The notes under the pieces are model-generated. The model was not told where the DNA came from. It worked only from the letters and a program-made list of their open reading frames with translations, and did no database searches. From assembly GCA_900239685.1 (NCBI GenBank), contig OENT01000373.1, positions 62,001 through 126,000 on the forward strand: a stretch of DNA of 64,000 nt, read 5' to 3'. Each line of letters opens with the position of its first letter. Within the stretch, counting starts at the first letter, position 1. The position numbers and the translations under genes are program-made. Origin of the DNA: Rotaria macrura (lineage: Eukaryota; Rotifera; Eurotatoria; Philodinida; Philodinidae). This document shows, piece by piece, positions 11,834 to 23,653 of this stretch.

Positions 11834-13596
11834 ATTTATTGCAGAAAACTTGTATGTATTATACTAAAATATGTAATAAATTTTAATGATTGACAATGCT
11901 TGTTGATTTTATTTGATACTAATATCAACACTATTATGAAAGCAAAACAGTATTATCGAGGATGAATATATGGAAAAGACAAGGGACAGAGAGAGTAATA
12001 GGATATATTTTCTACTCCTACGGACTCTCGTGATTGTGCTACGCAAGAAGAAAAATAGAAAAGGTGTGCTCGTAGTCAATGATGTGGTTGTATTTGTTTC
12101 AGGTCTCTTTTTTTGAGGAAAATCAGAAATAAATATATGCGCTACGCAAATAACGTGATTAATGATCGAACTAGCAAATGAATTATAAAATCAAATAGCA
12201 GTTGATAATTTTATTTTTCTCAGTGCTAGCAATAGATAGTCTTAACCATCTCCTTCGAAGCCATAAGTTCAAACAGGCTTAAGTTCGAAATATACATAAG
12301 TATTTGATGTATACATACACCTTTCATATGAAACGAAGACAATAGTGCACCGCTTTGTTTTTACGATCAAAAAATGCAACCTAACTATGTATTCGACGGC
12401 GAATCTTGATTGTATCTATATATATATATATATGTACATACATAAAAACCTATATATATATATATTTGTATATATTTTTTCTATAGTCAATAAGTCATCT
12501 TTTTGCTTGTCATATCACCAATTAAAATATTATTCGTACTGTGTCACATAACTATGCATGATATCATAATATTTTTGTAGCTGTACATGCGCATATATTG
12601 TTTATTTTTAACCGGAAGCAAAAATAAAGCCAAAACAATTTATAAAAACAACAGTCGAAATGCATGACAGTTACTCGTATATTTGCAATAGTTTGATCGA
12701 TTTATCATGCAGATGCATTTTGTTTGATCATCGGATAGCAAAAAACAACAAATATTTTTTCTCACATATTTCATCGCAATAATGATTTCAGAAGATATTT
12801 TCATCGTTACGCTCTTCTTCAGATGCATGTTTATCTAGGTGATGGCCAAGAAAAAACATGAAATTAACTGAAGGCATTCAAGCTTTTCAAATGAAAAAAT
12901 CATAATAGGTTCTGATTGATACTTTTATGATCAGATTGCGTCGATCAATGATAAAAATAATAATTATGATATCGAAATTGTATTCAAATGTATTTCAATC
13001 AAACCTTTCTAATATTCGGAAATCACGTTTTAGCAATTATACGCTTCATGTTTGAAGAAAATCCGAATACTTTCTATTATTTTTTTATTATTATTTTACG
13101 TCATGTACTTGATGGATAAAATATTCATTCCTCATCACGATAAATCAACGTTTGAAGCCGAAGATTAATGTTAATGATTATGTTCTGTTCACAAAAATCG
13201 TTTGAGTGTTGTATACGTCGATAAGTAAACATGACTCCACTCCGGTGTATTTTCATATATTTTTCTTTCTTTCTCTTATTATTGTTTGTATGTAATAGAT
13301 CGAGATACGCAAGCAGAAAACGAAACATCATAAATTTTGTCTTGCTACCTCCACTACATTTTCTCACTGTGCGACGTTCCGGTCGATGTATTTGTTAACA
13401 TATGAATATAAAAAAACAGACGAAATATTTGTTTTTTTTGTTTTTCTCATCCGCATATATATGTGAATATTTATGACAAATACGCCTGTCATAGAAAAAA
13501 AATTACACTTGTTTTCTTTTTTTTCTCTTCTTTATGAATACAGACAATTTTTAAACACAAATAAACATGGATTTTTTTTAGTGAAAAAATAGAAAA
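11834..13596. other. Intergenic region between aminotransferase and CCDC181 homologue
   Basis: Contains the 5' flank of the aminotransferase and the 3' flank of the CCDC181 homologue. Two (TA)n tracts lie at about 12418-12434 and 12452-12465. Open frames here are short and of biased composition. No gene is supported. Confidence 0.65.
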
Positions 13597-16500
13597 CTAT
13601 GAATATCCAAATGCTCTAGCTAATTGAAGATCTTGTTGAAGTTGATTTCGTTTTATTGAACGACGTTGTCGACGACGTTGACGTCTTGCTTCGAGATGTG
13701 TTAGACGTTTTTTCTCCATGGATTCTTCATATTTTCGACGAAGCCATCTAAAATAATCCGTATTGCAATTGAAATTTAATTCATATGAATTTTATCAATT
13801 CTTATCTTATTCGTCTCAGTAAAGAATCCAGTCTTAATTGAGTATGTCAAAGACGCATAAAACAAAACAGAGTTGAATTCAATCATGCGAAAAAAATACT
13901 GATAAATGTGGTTTTATGCTCGTTTTTACTCATCCATCATGTATAATTATATTTATTCGAAGAATGCAGTAATACGACTCTAGATAATATATTTCTTTTT
14001 GATTGCTTGTAAGATGAAACCTCATCAAACGCATGAATCTTTCTAAAGTGCACCCGACGAGCCACATTATGATTATATCATTTAAACTGAGGGCAATGTT
14101 CGAAATTTCAGAGACTAAACTCGGTACGTTTATAGGTCGCCATTATGTAAACATGAAGTTTCGAAAATTTTAGCTCTATGTATGTGTGCATACTACTCCT
14201 GTCGATAATGTGTGTTCGTCAGAAGAAAAACAGTGTCCAATAGATGCATCACAGATCGTGTAAAAGTTGTAAGAAAACATGAAAAAAAAACAGAAGTCCA
14301 CACAGTCGCCTCAAACAAATAAAGTTATTTTTAGTTTGATCGTCACATTATTTCTCGTGTAATAGTCAATGATTGTTATTTGTTACAAACAGCATATAAT
14401 GGATCTCTAAAAGCAACTCAGCAACGATGCTCGTTCTAATAACTTCATATCGTTTTAAACTAGTATAGCAAATTGAGACAGCTACAGCAAAACTTGTTTT
14501 AGATTGAATATGTCTCGGTGATTTTTAGTAGAACATATAAAACTATATCTATTACAAAACATTAAACCGTCGAAAGTTCATCGAGAAAACGTTATTTTAC
14601 TATTAGTTTCAATACAAAATAAGAAAAATCTTAAAGAAACTTCGAATGCTTCCAGATTTCGTGTTGGAATAACGGTAGGTGAAAGAAGAGCAGTATTGAT
14701 CTGTTAAAATTATATCCAAAACAATTTTTCAGATCAATCACACTATATCTAGCCGCTTGTTTTAGTTTTTTTGTTTGACAAAGTCAACAGTAAAATATAG
14801 TTTGAAACAAAATGAATGAATATTGTTTGCATCTTCTTTTATCGGCAAACAAAAACACGGGCACAGTTCAACCGTTAGGACATTTCAGTAAGGGAAAAGA
14901 ATATTATTTTGTTGCAATAATAAACTTTCTATCATTGTTTTATTCTTCGACTTAAATCGTTTGTAAATAGCTTTCTGATGTATATTCAGTAGATTATCAA
15001 TAGTTTAAAATGTATGTGAAGAAGAAAAGAAAACCATTGAAACTTTTTCTTTCACAAAAACATTTGCTCTATTCTTCAGTATTCATAAAAGCAACTCTCA
15101 TACATGTTCAATTTAATTGATTAATTTCATAGTATGTCAAGAATGCTTTTGCTTTCATCTTATGATTAAAACCAAATGTGTATCACTGACGTATTACCTT
15201 TGAAATGCTCGATGGTCACTATCGCGAACACTATTGTTTATCGTCGATGATGATCCTGCTGACAGTGTTTCATTTTCATCGACTTTCAATTTCTTAAATT
15301 CAGTTGCCATTTTTGCTTGTTGCTCTTTACGTTCAACCCATTCTTTGTATTTTTTTTCTCTTAGTTCGGCTAATTCTTTTTCTTCTTCAAGTTTTCGTGC
15401 CTAGATGGAAAATAATAATCAACTAAATAAATAGAATTCAATTGATTCCTACCTGTTGTTGTTCTTTTGCGATTCGTCTTTCTTCATTGATTCTTTTCCG
15501 TTCTGAATCTTTTTCTTGCAACCATCTTTTATAGGATTCTTCAGCTTTAGCTGATTCTCTTTGACGTTCGGCTTCATCCTAGATATGATCATGACAATTA
15601 TATATTCATCTGATTCTAATACGATAAGAGCAGTACTTCTTCTTTCTTACGACGTTCTTCGAGTATGTCTGCACGTTTTTTTTCACGAGCTTTTCTTAAT
15701 AGTTCATCGAAATCAACACCCGACGAAAGCCTTTTATTTGAAATGAATCAAATGCTATGTAGTAAACAAAAATTTACTCACTTGTTTGCATTCGTTTCGT
15801 CAACTTTTGCAGTACCCGCACTATTGATAAACATTGAACTATGCTTCACAAGAAAACGTTCATTTTTTTTAAATACCTTTTTGGTCGATTTCGATTCGTT
15901 GTTTGCGTATTATTCTTCTTATCACTAGAGGATGCTATTGAATTGGCATCGAATCTTCGTCCGCTATCGGAAGATTTCGGTCTAGATTGAAATGGACGAT
16001 GAGATAGATCTTGTTTTTGTTTGGGTTCTGTTGGTGGGGTTGGTAGAAATGAAATTCTTTTGTTGGTTGCTGCATTATTATCATAATTATTGATAGATTG
16101 AGGATCATGCTTAGCTGTGTAATCGTCTTCATCTTGTAAATCAAAACGACCATTGACAGCAACAACCATGGATTTTTTATGCGCAGTTGAATCAGTATTT
16201 TTGATTGTATTATCTTGAATATCAGTATTATTTTCGTTGGATTTAAATGAAGACACCGATAGATCATCTAAAAAAGCGTTGAATTGAATTTCTATGCGAT
16301 AATTTTAAAAAAAGCCTTCCATAGGATAGAAATGATTGAACGAAGGATTTTTTCCTACACCATCTGAGCAGAATGTGTAGAAATATCATACATTACTTAG
16401 TAATTAGAAATTATTAAACACAACAATAGATCATACTTAGTCAAGAACCGAACAGTAATCATTACAACTGAAGATTCAAACTTATGATTGAACTCGATAG

Positions 16501-18035
16501 AGAAAGACAGATAACTCGACAACATTTTCTAATATTTGTTTACGTGAGAGTCCATGTTCGATACGGTTGATGTTTGATTCAAGATCGTACACAAAGTAAC
16601 AATAAGAATCACGTAGAAATATCTCTGAAAAAACTCAGTAATCTTTATGGTTACTAACAATAGTTACAGTGTTTTCCATATTTAATCCTCAAGAAAAAAT
16701 GCGTTCCGACAAATTCTTCTTCGTTTTTTTCAATTCAATTATTTGTTTTTTGACAGATCAAATAAATATTTTTCGAAATCATCTTATATACACAAAGTAA
16801 TATAGTAATACCTTCTCGAACTAATGAACTATCATCGTTTACAGTATTAGTTGTAGATGCCCATCGTTCATTTGTTGGTTGTGTACTATGAAATTGTAGT
16901 GCTTTAATCTGTTGAAGCAATGTCAAGCCTTCTTTTGGTTGGGTATCATTAAGTGGTACTGTATATTCATGTGTATTTGCTTCACTTGTTGAACTAGCTG
17001 CAATAGTTGCTGATGGTTCCTCGGGAACAGGTGACACATTTGTGCCTATTAAACTTGCTTCATGTTCAACTTCTGCTGGATCTTGAACGATGTCAACTGC
17101 TTTAACGACAGCATCGAAAGAAACACGTTGGCGATGTTTTAATTCTGCAGGTGTTTCATCATGTTCGAATTCCTCATTAACTTTTTTCAATCGTTCTTGA
17201 ATAATAAAATTATAATCATAACCACTACCGTCATCATATGGAATATCATCTATAATAAAAAATAAGTTTAGAATATTCGTTTGCGAAATTACATTTCTTT
17301 TTTCATCTAGAAGATAAATATCGTGTGTATACTATCGATGACACACAATTCAATCAGAATGTGAACTAGATTTTAAAAGAAGAAAAACACAATTCAAATT
17401 TTCCTACTAAAATATGATTCATTATATTTATCTTTTTGCTTTCTTTGGTTGTTTTTTATTTAGAGAAGTTTTAATATGTTTTACTATAACATGAAAATAT
17501 CCGAACATAATATCAAAATCATATCAAGAAATTAGATTTCTTCAACTAAGCTTCTTCGAGTTAGGAAAGGATACGAACGGACGATAGTTTACATGTATTT
17601 ATGTTGCTAAGTAACTATACACAACTATCCGTATGGTTTCAAACGATTGTACGACTTACAGTCATCAACATCATTTTCATCTTGACCAAAAATATCACAT
17701 TGATAATTAGGACGTTCAAGTTGTGACAAGTCTTCAGCTGAATTCGACAATGTACTTTGCTCAAATAAATCAACATTAGCATATTGTCGTTTCAACATAA
17801 GTATGTCCATATCTAAATTGCTTGTTACAATTTATGTTTTATTCTCAATAAAGTTATTTGTAAAATATTTACCATCTAAGCAATGTCCATGCCTGGGTGG
17901 TAGTGAATTTGAATGGTTTGTGAAAAAGTCATGAGTTTGCTTCGATACAATTGGATTATTCGACATATGAATGACAGCTGATGGTGGTAGAGCTGATCGT
18001 TCATAAGATGCAAATGTACTCTCAGTTGTAGTCAT
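13597..18035 (-). CDS. CCDC181: Coiled-coil protein, CCDC181 homologue
   Basis: In vertebrates CCDC181 is a microtubule-associated protein of cilia and sperm flagella. Exons, minus strand: 17873-18035, 17660-17812, 16812-17249, 15877-16267, 15782-15838, 15637-15730, 15453-15578, 15198-15400 and 13597-13747, giving 591 aa (human about 509). The match rests on ordered landmarks. An IQERLKKVNEEFEHDE helix precedes a KHRQRVSFDAVVKAVD stretch. A VVAVNGRFDLQDEDD segment parallels the family's short GKFEL block. The C-terminal third is charged coiled coil with repeated xxWLxxK units (YKRWLQEKD, YKEWVERKE, FQRWLRRKYEE) and ends in LEARRQRRQRR and LQQDLQLA. The middle is S/T/N-rich and probably disordered. 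Sequence identity is low, so orthology is inferred from motif order. The last intron is 1450 bp; others range from 52 to 544 bp. Confidence 0.8.
13748..15197 (-). other. 1450-bp intron before the last CCDC181 exon
   Basis: The donor (GTAATA) and acceptor (TTTTAG) restore the frame exactly: AG plus A gives the Arg of AFQRWLRRK. No gene, RNA or transposon end was recognised inside. Confidence 0.85.
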
Positions 18036-21000
18036 GCTGGTTTACCACATAATTCGAAGTTTTATCTTAGAAAGTTGCTGCATGTCTAAATATAAATGAC
18101 GTAAAAGAAAATTCGTCATAGAAAATTTAACTTAACAATGCATTACACAGGAAAAAATGTCATAGAAAAGAACATCAATATAAAACTTCTATTTTGAAAC
18201 GACTTCATAACAACGACTTGATGCACATGAGAATTTCTATGTGTCTGTTTTCTGTAAGTATATTTGTCTTGTGAACAATACGATTTTACCGAAAGTGAAG
18301 CATTCAATTTAATTAGAAAGACGTTCAGAAAAACAAACTTGATAAAGATGTCACTTTAACTGTTGCCTAGTAAACCTTCGAAATGAATGGAATCGAATGG
18401 TTTACTTTGAAATAATCAAAAGAAAAAACAATGTAAATAAAAGCGGCATGAGTAATGCAACCCAAAATAGAACAACAGCTCACATCTACTGATATGAATA
18501 CGATTGTATTTATCCATGATGAAGTAATAAAAAGCATGAAACACATCCTTGACTTCGGAGTAATAGCTTAGAAATACAGATCAACAAGATGTGAACAAAA
18601 AGATATTTTTTATCGAATATACATAGCACGTGGCACACTAGATCCGCAATAGTATTATAATGTTAATGAGATAGATTGTTCATGCTGGTAGTTCGATCAA
18701 ATCTGATAGAATTGATTTCTTATTCATAGAAGAAAATAAAAGAACATCGTACATTTCATCTTCTTGAAGTCCATTTTATGAAACCTGCATGATGTAAAAA
18801 AATAGGGTGACAGGCATAATGATGAAAAACAAGGCAAATCAATAGTACATAACTTATCTATTGGTCGAAAAATTCAAATATCCGATATGGCATGTCAAAA
18901 ACAGGTGCAAAAAATAATTCAATTGAACTTGAACTGTATATCTATTCGTATTGCATAGGACTATAGATTAATTACTTGATCATAGTGTTTATTCTTAGAT
19001 ACAATACCTCTAATTTACTCACAGAGAAAAAACTTGGGCGCTGTTTTCCATTACAGTTATGATAGTCTTGACAAACGTAGAATCTGTTGATAATTGGCAA
19101 TAAGTAGACATGATGCGTTTCATGCATTATCGTATGGTTTTACCATGAGAATATGGTATTCATACGAATAGCTGAACCAATGAACTTAGTTACTTATAAA
19201 TTTTTTCGTGAATATATTCATCAATTGATGCTCAGTTTAGAGTTTTTTTTAAAGAGTTAATAAGTGAAGAAGGAAGAAATTATTTATGCTTCAAATTTTC
19301 AAAAATTTTTATCAACAAAATTTTGAACCGATATCTGTTGTTTGATGATCGTACCAAAATATCTGCGTTACATGGAAATAAATATCAACGTCAGAAGTAC
19401 GATGCATGAAAATGAATCTTTCCAAGCATTGTCGAGTCGAACATCTCCGAAGGAGAAAAATAGAAAGCTCTAATCGCAAAAATCGAAAAATTTCAAACAA
19501 TACTTTCATGTCAATTATTCAATATCGACTAGAAAACTTGTCAGAGGACATGTTCGTATAGTTCAACTGAACCAGAAAATTTCTACATCTCATAGACTAT
19601 AAAACAGACACCACAATGCATATCGAAGAGTATCATATTGAAAATTCGAGACATCGTTGACAATTGTTTTCATCAACAACATCCTTGAATAATATTGAGT
19701 TGGCACATGGTGACATCGAATCATTTGATTTATTTGTAGTTGAAAATAAGAGCGATGTATTACTTCAATAACAGTTGTGAATAATGTACTAATTTTCAAT
19801 AGCTTTACATCAACAAACACTACGCTGAGTAGGCCATTGATATTTTCATGCAACAAAGAGTACCTCTCATATATTTCTAATTAATCAAATGTTTTTGATG
19901 TTCTAATTGGATACATATCCAAAAAAAAAGTAACAAACATTCCTGTCCTTTTTTCAAATATATTTATATATTTGTTTACATTGTGATAAATCGAAGGTTA
20001 TGCTTTTGCATGATATATTAATTATTTTCTTTGAAACAGGAAAGTTTTTTTTCTTTCATTAATATATATTTGTGTTATCTGCGAAATCGAAACTATCATC
20101 TGATCATGTATCTTGCTACCTATTCGAATTGATATCATTCTTTTACACTAGCTACGTGAGTTTTGAAATAGACAATGAATTTTAATGCTATCGATATATT
20201 ATACTTCTTACTTGTTCATTGACTTGTAATAAGAAGTTTACAGATGACTGAAATAGAACATCGAAAATTGTAAAAATCGTATTTGATATTGTTAATTACT
20301 ATTTACAATACGATGAACAAGAACAAAAACGTTCTATTCATCATTTCAATTTATATATAACGTCTTTCTTCGATTGCGTCGCATTGTCAAGTTTTTTAGA
20401 ATGTTATAAACAGCATCCATATCAATTTATAAAATTACTATACAAAATATTTCAATTATTCAGTAGAATTTCTTCTACTTGACTTGTTCAAAGTTTAATT
20501 AAATATAATTATAACAAAGAAAAAACGAGAAAATGTAAGTGTTAACATAGTTCATTGCATTATTGTCTATTTTTCTCTTAAATATTTGCATACACGGACA
20601 AAGTAGAGAAAATTCAATGCAGAAAATGGTAAAAGATCTTGATAAAATATTACCTTATTTTATCTAGACAAGTGTAATGAATCTGCTCATATTTTTTTTC
20701 TTTTGCTTTCTCTCGTTTTATATGTTCATGATTGAATGTTATTTTTCTTCATCATTGAATTAATAGAATGTTTGAATGAATGTCTAACATCGTTTATAAT
20801 CTTGATGGGGATGAAAATATGCACAGAGACTATCCCACTGTTTTCTCTTCCATTATTAAGAATTTTTTTTTTCGAAGGAAGAACACAGAAAGATCTCATG
20901 ATTACAATGAAGATGAACACAGTTCTTTTACTATGTTCTACTGTTGCCGCTAAACCTATACAGAAAGATAAAGAATAAAGAAGGAGGCTCATTTTCATCA

Positions 21001-21420
21001 TGAACGAATAGTCTTGAGTTCTTTGTCTTTTCTCTTTCTTTTAGCATACAATATATATATATATATATATTCAAGAAGAAAAATTGCCAACAACAAATAA
21101 TGGCTGCGTTTTCTAGAAATGCAAAAAAAAGGAAAAAGGAACCACAAAAAAAGAAGAGATGAGGTTATAGCAACGGCGGATAAATAAAAAAATGCTCACA
21201 CACATTTACCAAAGGCTTGCTAAGAATAACATCAAATAGGGGTTAGTGTCGTAGAGAAAAAAGAGAAGAAAAAGAAGAAGAAGAAGAAACAACTAGTAAA
21301 ACAGAAGGAATAGGTGACAATAATGAACTTTCTTCGTTTAGATCGCGAATAGATGTGAAAAAGCAATAGATAATATAAACCTACTAGATCGACACTTTTA
21401 TTTTTCTCCAAAACAGCAAT
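18036..21420. other. Intergenic, 3.4 kb, divergent 5' flanks of CCDC181 homologue and VAT1
   Basis: No supported gene. The VAT1-proximal end has a (TA)n run at about 21050-21070 and purine-rich AAG tracts at about 21120-21295. Two overlapping opposite open frames of 80-90 codons near 20726-21001 look like chance; see rejected items. Confidence 0.6.
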
Positions 21421-23127
21421 ATGACTAGCAGTGAAAATATGACAAACAACTCTTCAACATCTGATATTAAATGCATAGTTCTGCAGCAAACGTTCACCGG
21501 AAAACGAGAACTCAAATTAATAACAATACCAAAACCACCAGCACCAGCTGTTGATGAAGTATTAATTGCTGTCAAAGCTTGGTAATATTCTTATTAAAAA
21601 TTCAAAAGTAAAATTTAAAAAAATGTAATATTTTCCTAGTGGAATTAATTTCAACGATGTTCTTGCTCGTTATGGTCTGCTGGAAGACACTCCACGGCCT
21701 CCATTTGTGCCTGGTTTTGAGTTCAGTGGCGAAGTACTCGATATTGGAATCAATGTTACTAATGTTGCTGTAAGCGTCAGATAATTAAAAAAAACACAAC
21801 ATTGTCCTTCGTGTTTTTTTCTCGTCAATGAATATGACTCTTTTTTGTTTCTAGAAAGGCGATCGTGTTGTGGTACTTACACATTTCTCAGCTTGGTCTG
21901 AGCAGATTATTGTTAAAAACGATTTTGTTTTTAAAATTCCAAAAGAAATGTCATTTCGAGAAGCAGCTGTACTCCCTTTGTCATATCTTACTGCATATAT
22001 ACTTCTATTTGAAATTGGTAATATTAAACCAAATCAAACATTATTATTTCATTCAGCCGGCGGCGGTGTTGGCAGTAAGACCATTCATTCGTGTTAAATT
22101 CTGCGCTAGAAAAACAAATGTTACGTTGTTTTTTTTTAATCTAGTTGCATTAACACAACTTTCAAAGCTTGTACCGAATTTAACAATTATTGCAACTGCC
22201 AGTCCACATAAATTTGAAGTATTACGTGCTCATATTCATTACTTATTTGAACATGACATTGATTACATAGAAGATGTTAAAAAGTGCGTACGAGTAATTA
22301 ATTTCAATATTGGTAGATGTGAACAATACATTGAAATTTTAGAATAGCACCAGATGGTGTTGATTTAATTCTTGATTGTATGGCAGGAGATGATTGTGAA
22401 CGTGGTCTTGCTCTGCTCAAGTTTAATGGAAAATATATTATGTATGGTACATCGAGTTTACTTAGTTGGAGTGTAAAAAATTTCTTTGGTCTTACAAAAG
22501 GAATGCCTAACGTAAGTGTACTTGTCTATTGAAAGAATAAAGATACTAAAATAAAAATTATCCTTTTCTATTATCGAATGTTCAGTGGTGGCAAAATGAT
22601 AAAATAAGTTGCTTGCGTTTATTTCAAACTAGCAAATCTATACATGGTTTTAATTTGATTCAATTACTTCTACGCGGTTCAAACGATACACGTCGCTATT
22701 TGGCTGATATAATGCAAAAAATATTTATTCTTTACAAAGAGGGCAAAATCAAACCAGTTGTCGATTCTGTATTTACGTTTGAGGACGTATGATTTTAAAA
22801 TAGAAAAAATTATTTTTACATTTCTAGCTGAAATTTTAATTGAAATTATTTACAGATAAATAATGCACTTGCAAAATTGATCGATCGTAAAAATATTGGA
22901 AAAGTTGTTATCGAGCCATTTCTTCAAGTGAAATCGGAAAAAGCAAAAAAAGTAAAAAGAATGCTTTTGATTTAAAGTGCTACTATTCTTTGTAAATTGT
23001 GATTTAGTTAAAAACGAATAGTACACAAGGACCTACTGATGACGGTCACTCAAGTTCAACATCTGGTCCCGACGATGATGATAATGAAGACAAGGACCCG
23101 GAAGATTTTCATCAAGATAATCAATAA
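21421..23127 (+). CDS. VAT1: VAT1-type zinc-less quinone oxidoreductase/MDR protein
   Basis: Synaptic vesicle membrane protein VAT-1 belongs to the medium-chain dehydrogenase/reductase superfamily, quinone-oxidoreductase branch, and binds NADP(H). Exons: 21421-21581, 21640-21769, 21855-22074, 22145-22283, 22343-22511, 22586-22786, 22856-22951 and 23008-23127, giving 411 aa (human VAT1 about 393). The GroES-like part carries CGINFNDVLARYGLL and GFEFSGEV. The hinge has EAAVLPLSYLTAYILLFEIGN. The Rossmann motif is HSAGGGVGS, with its glycines at about 166-170, split by an intron. KIKPVVDSVFTFED and NIGKVVIEPF close the catalytic domain as in VAT1. No zinc-binding cysteine cluster is visible, as expected. 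The last exon adds an S/D/E-rich tail of about 40 residues ending DPEDFHQDNQ. The gene converges on elongin-B with a 526-bp gap. Confidence 0.93.
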
Positions 23128-23653
23128 TATAATCCTTAAATATATATATTATTTTTTTTTTGTCTCTTATTTATTTATTTATGAAATTTGTGTGTTTATT
23201 TCGTCTTCAATTAAGTTTTTGTTTTCTTCGTTGTATATAAAACTCCCCAGTATTCGTTTACCCGCCGTACATATAATACTTTATGTTTTGTTTAATGTTA
23301 TTCCATATTGAAGAATGTATTTCAAAAGATAAAAAAAGAGACAAAAGAAATTTAAGACAAGAAAATTGAGTGATGACATTTATGTGAAGCAAAAGAAAAC
23401 GAAACTTTTTCCATATTTGATTAATTAGTTTTCTTGTTTGTTTTTTTCAAAAATTTTTTCTTTGACACTTATATGACAATAAGAAATAAAAGCATGAATA
23501 CAATCGTATCAACAAGACTACATTTGAATATAGAAAAAAGAAAAATTTACATTCAATCCGAGTTCATAGAGAACGAATAATAATGCTCCGGTATATATTG
23601 AAAGAAAAACATTTTTGCATCGTTCTGTAATTATTGTGTGTCACTTTTTGGTT
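23128..23653. other. Convergent 3' spacer between VAT1 and elongin-B
   Basis: Holds the 3' ends of two genes that face each other. AT-rich, with an AATAAA-type hexamer near 23486 on the plus strand that could serve VAT1. No gene seen. Confidence 0.6.

Noticed and set aside
14040..14170. Plus-strand 43-codon open stretch inside the CCDC181 intron
   Set aside because: Short, no Met-to-stop structure of note and no homologue recognised; expected by chance.
20726..21001. Minus-strand frame starting MMKMSLLLYSLSFCIGLAA, resembling a signal peptide, with an overlapping 80-codon plus-strand frame
   Set aside because: Both strands are open at once, the rest of each frame has no coding character, and AT-rich sequence readily makes hydrophobic starts.
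21865..22347. 160-codon plus-strand frame overlapping VAT1
   Set aside because: Runs through VAT1 exons and introns in shifting frames; the spliced VAT1 model explains the conserved parts.
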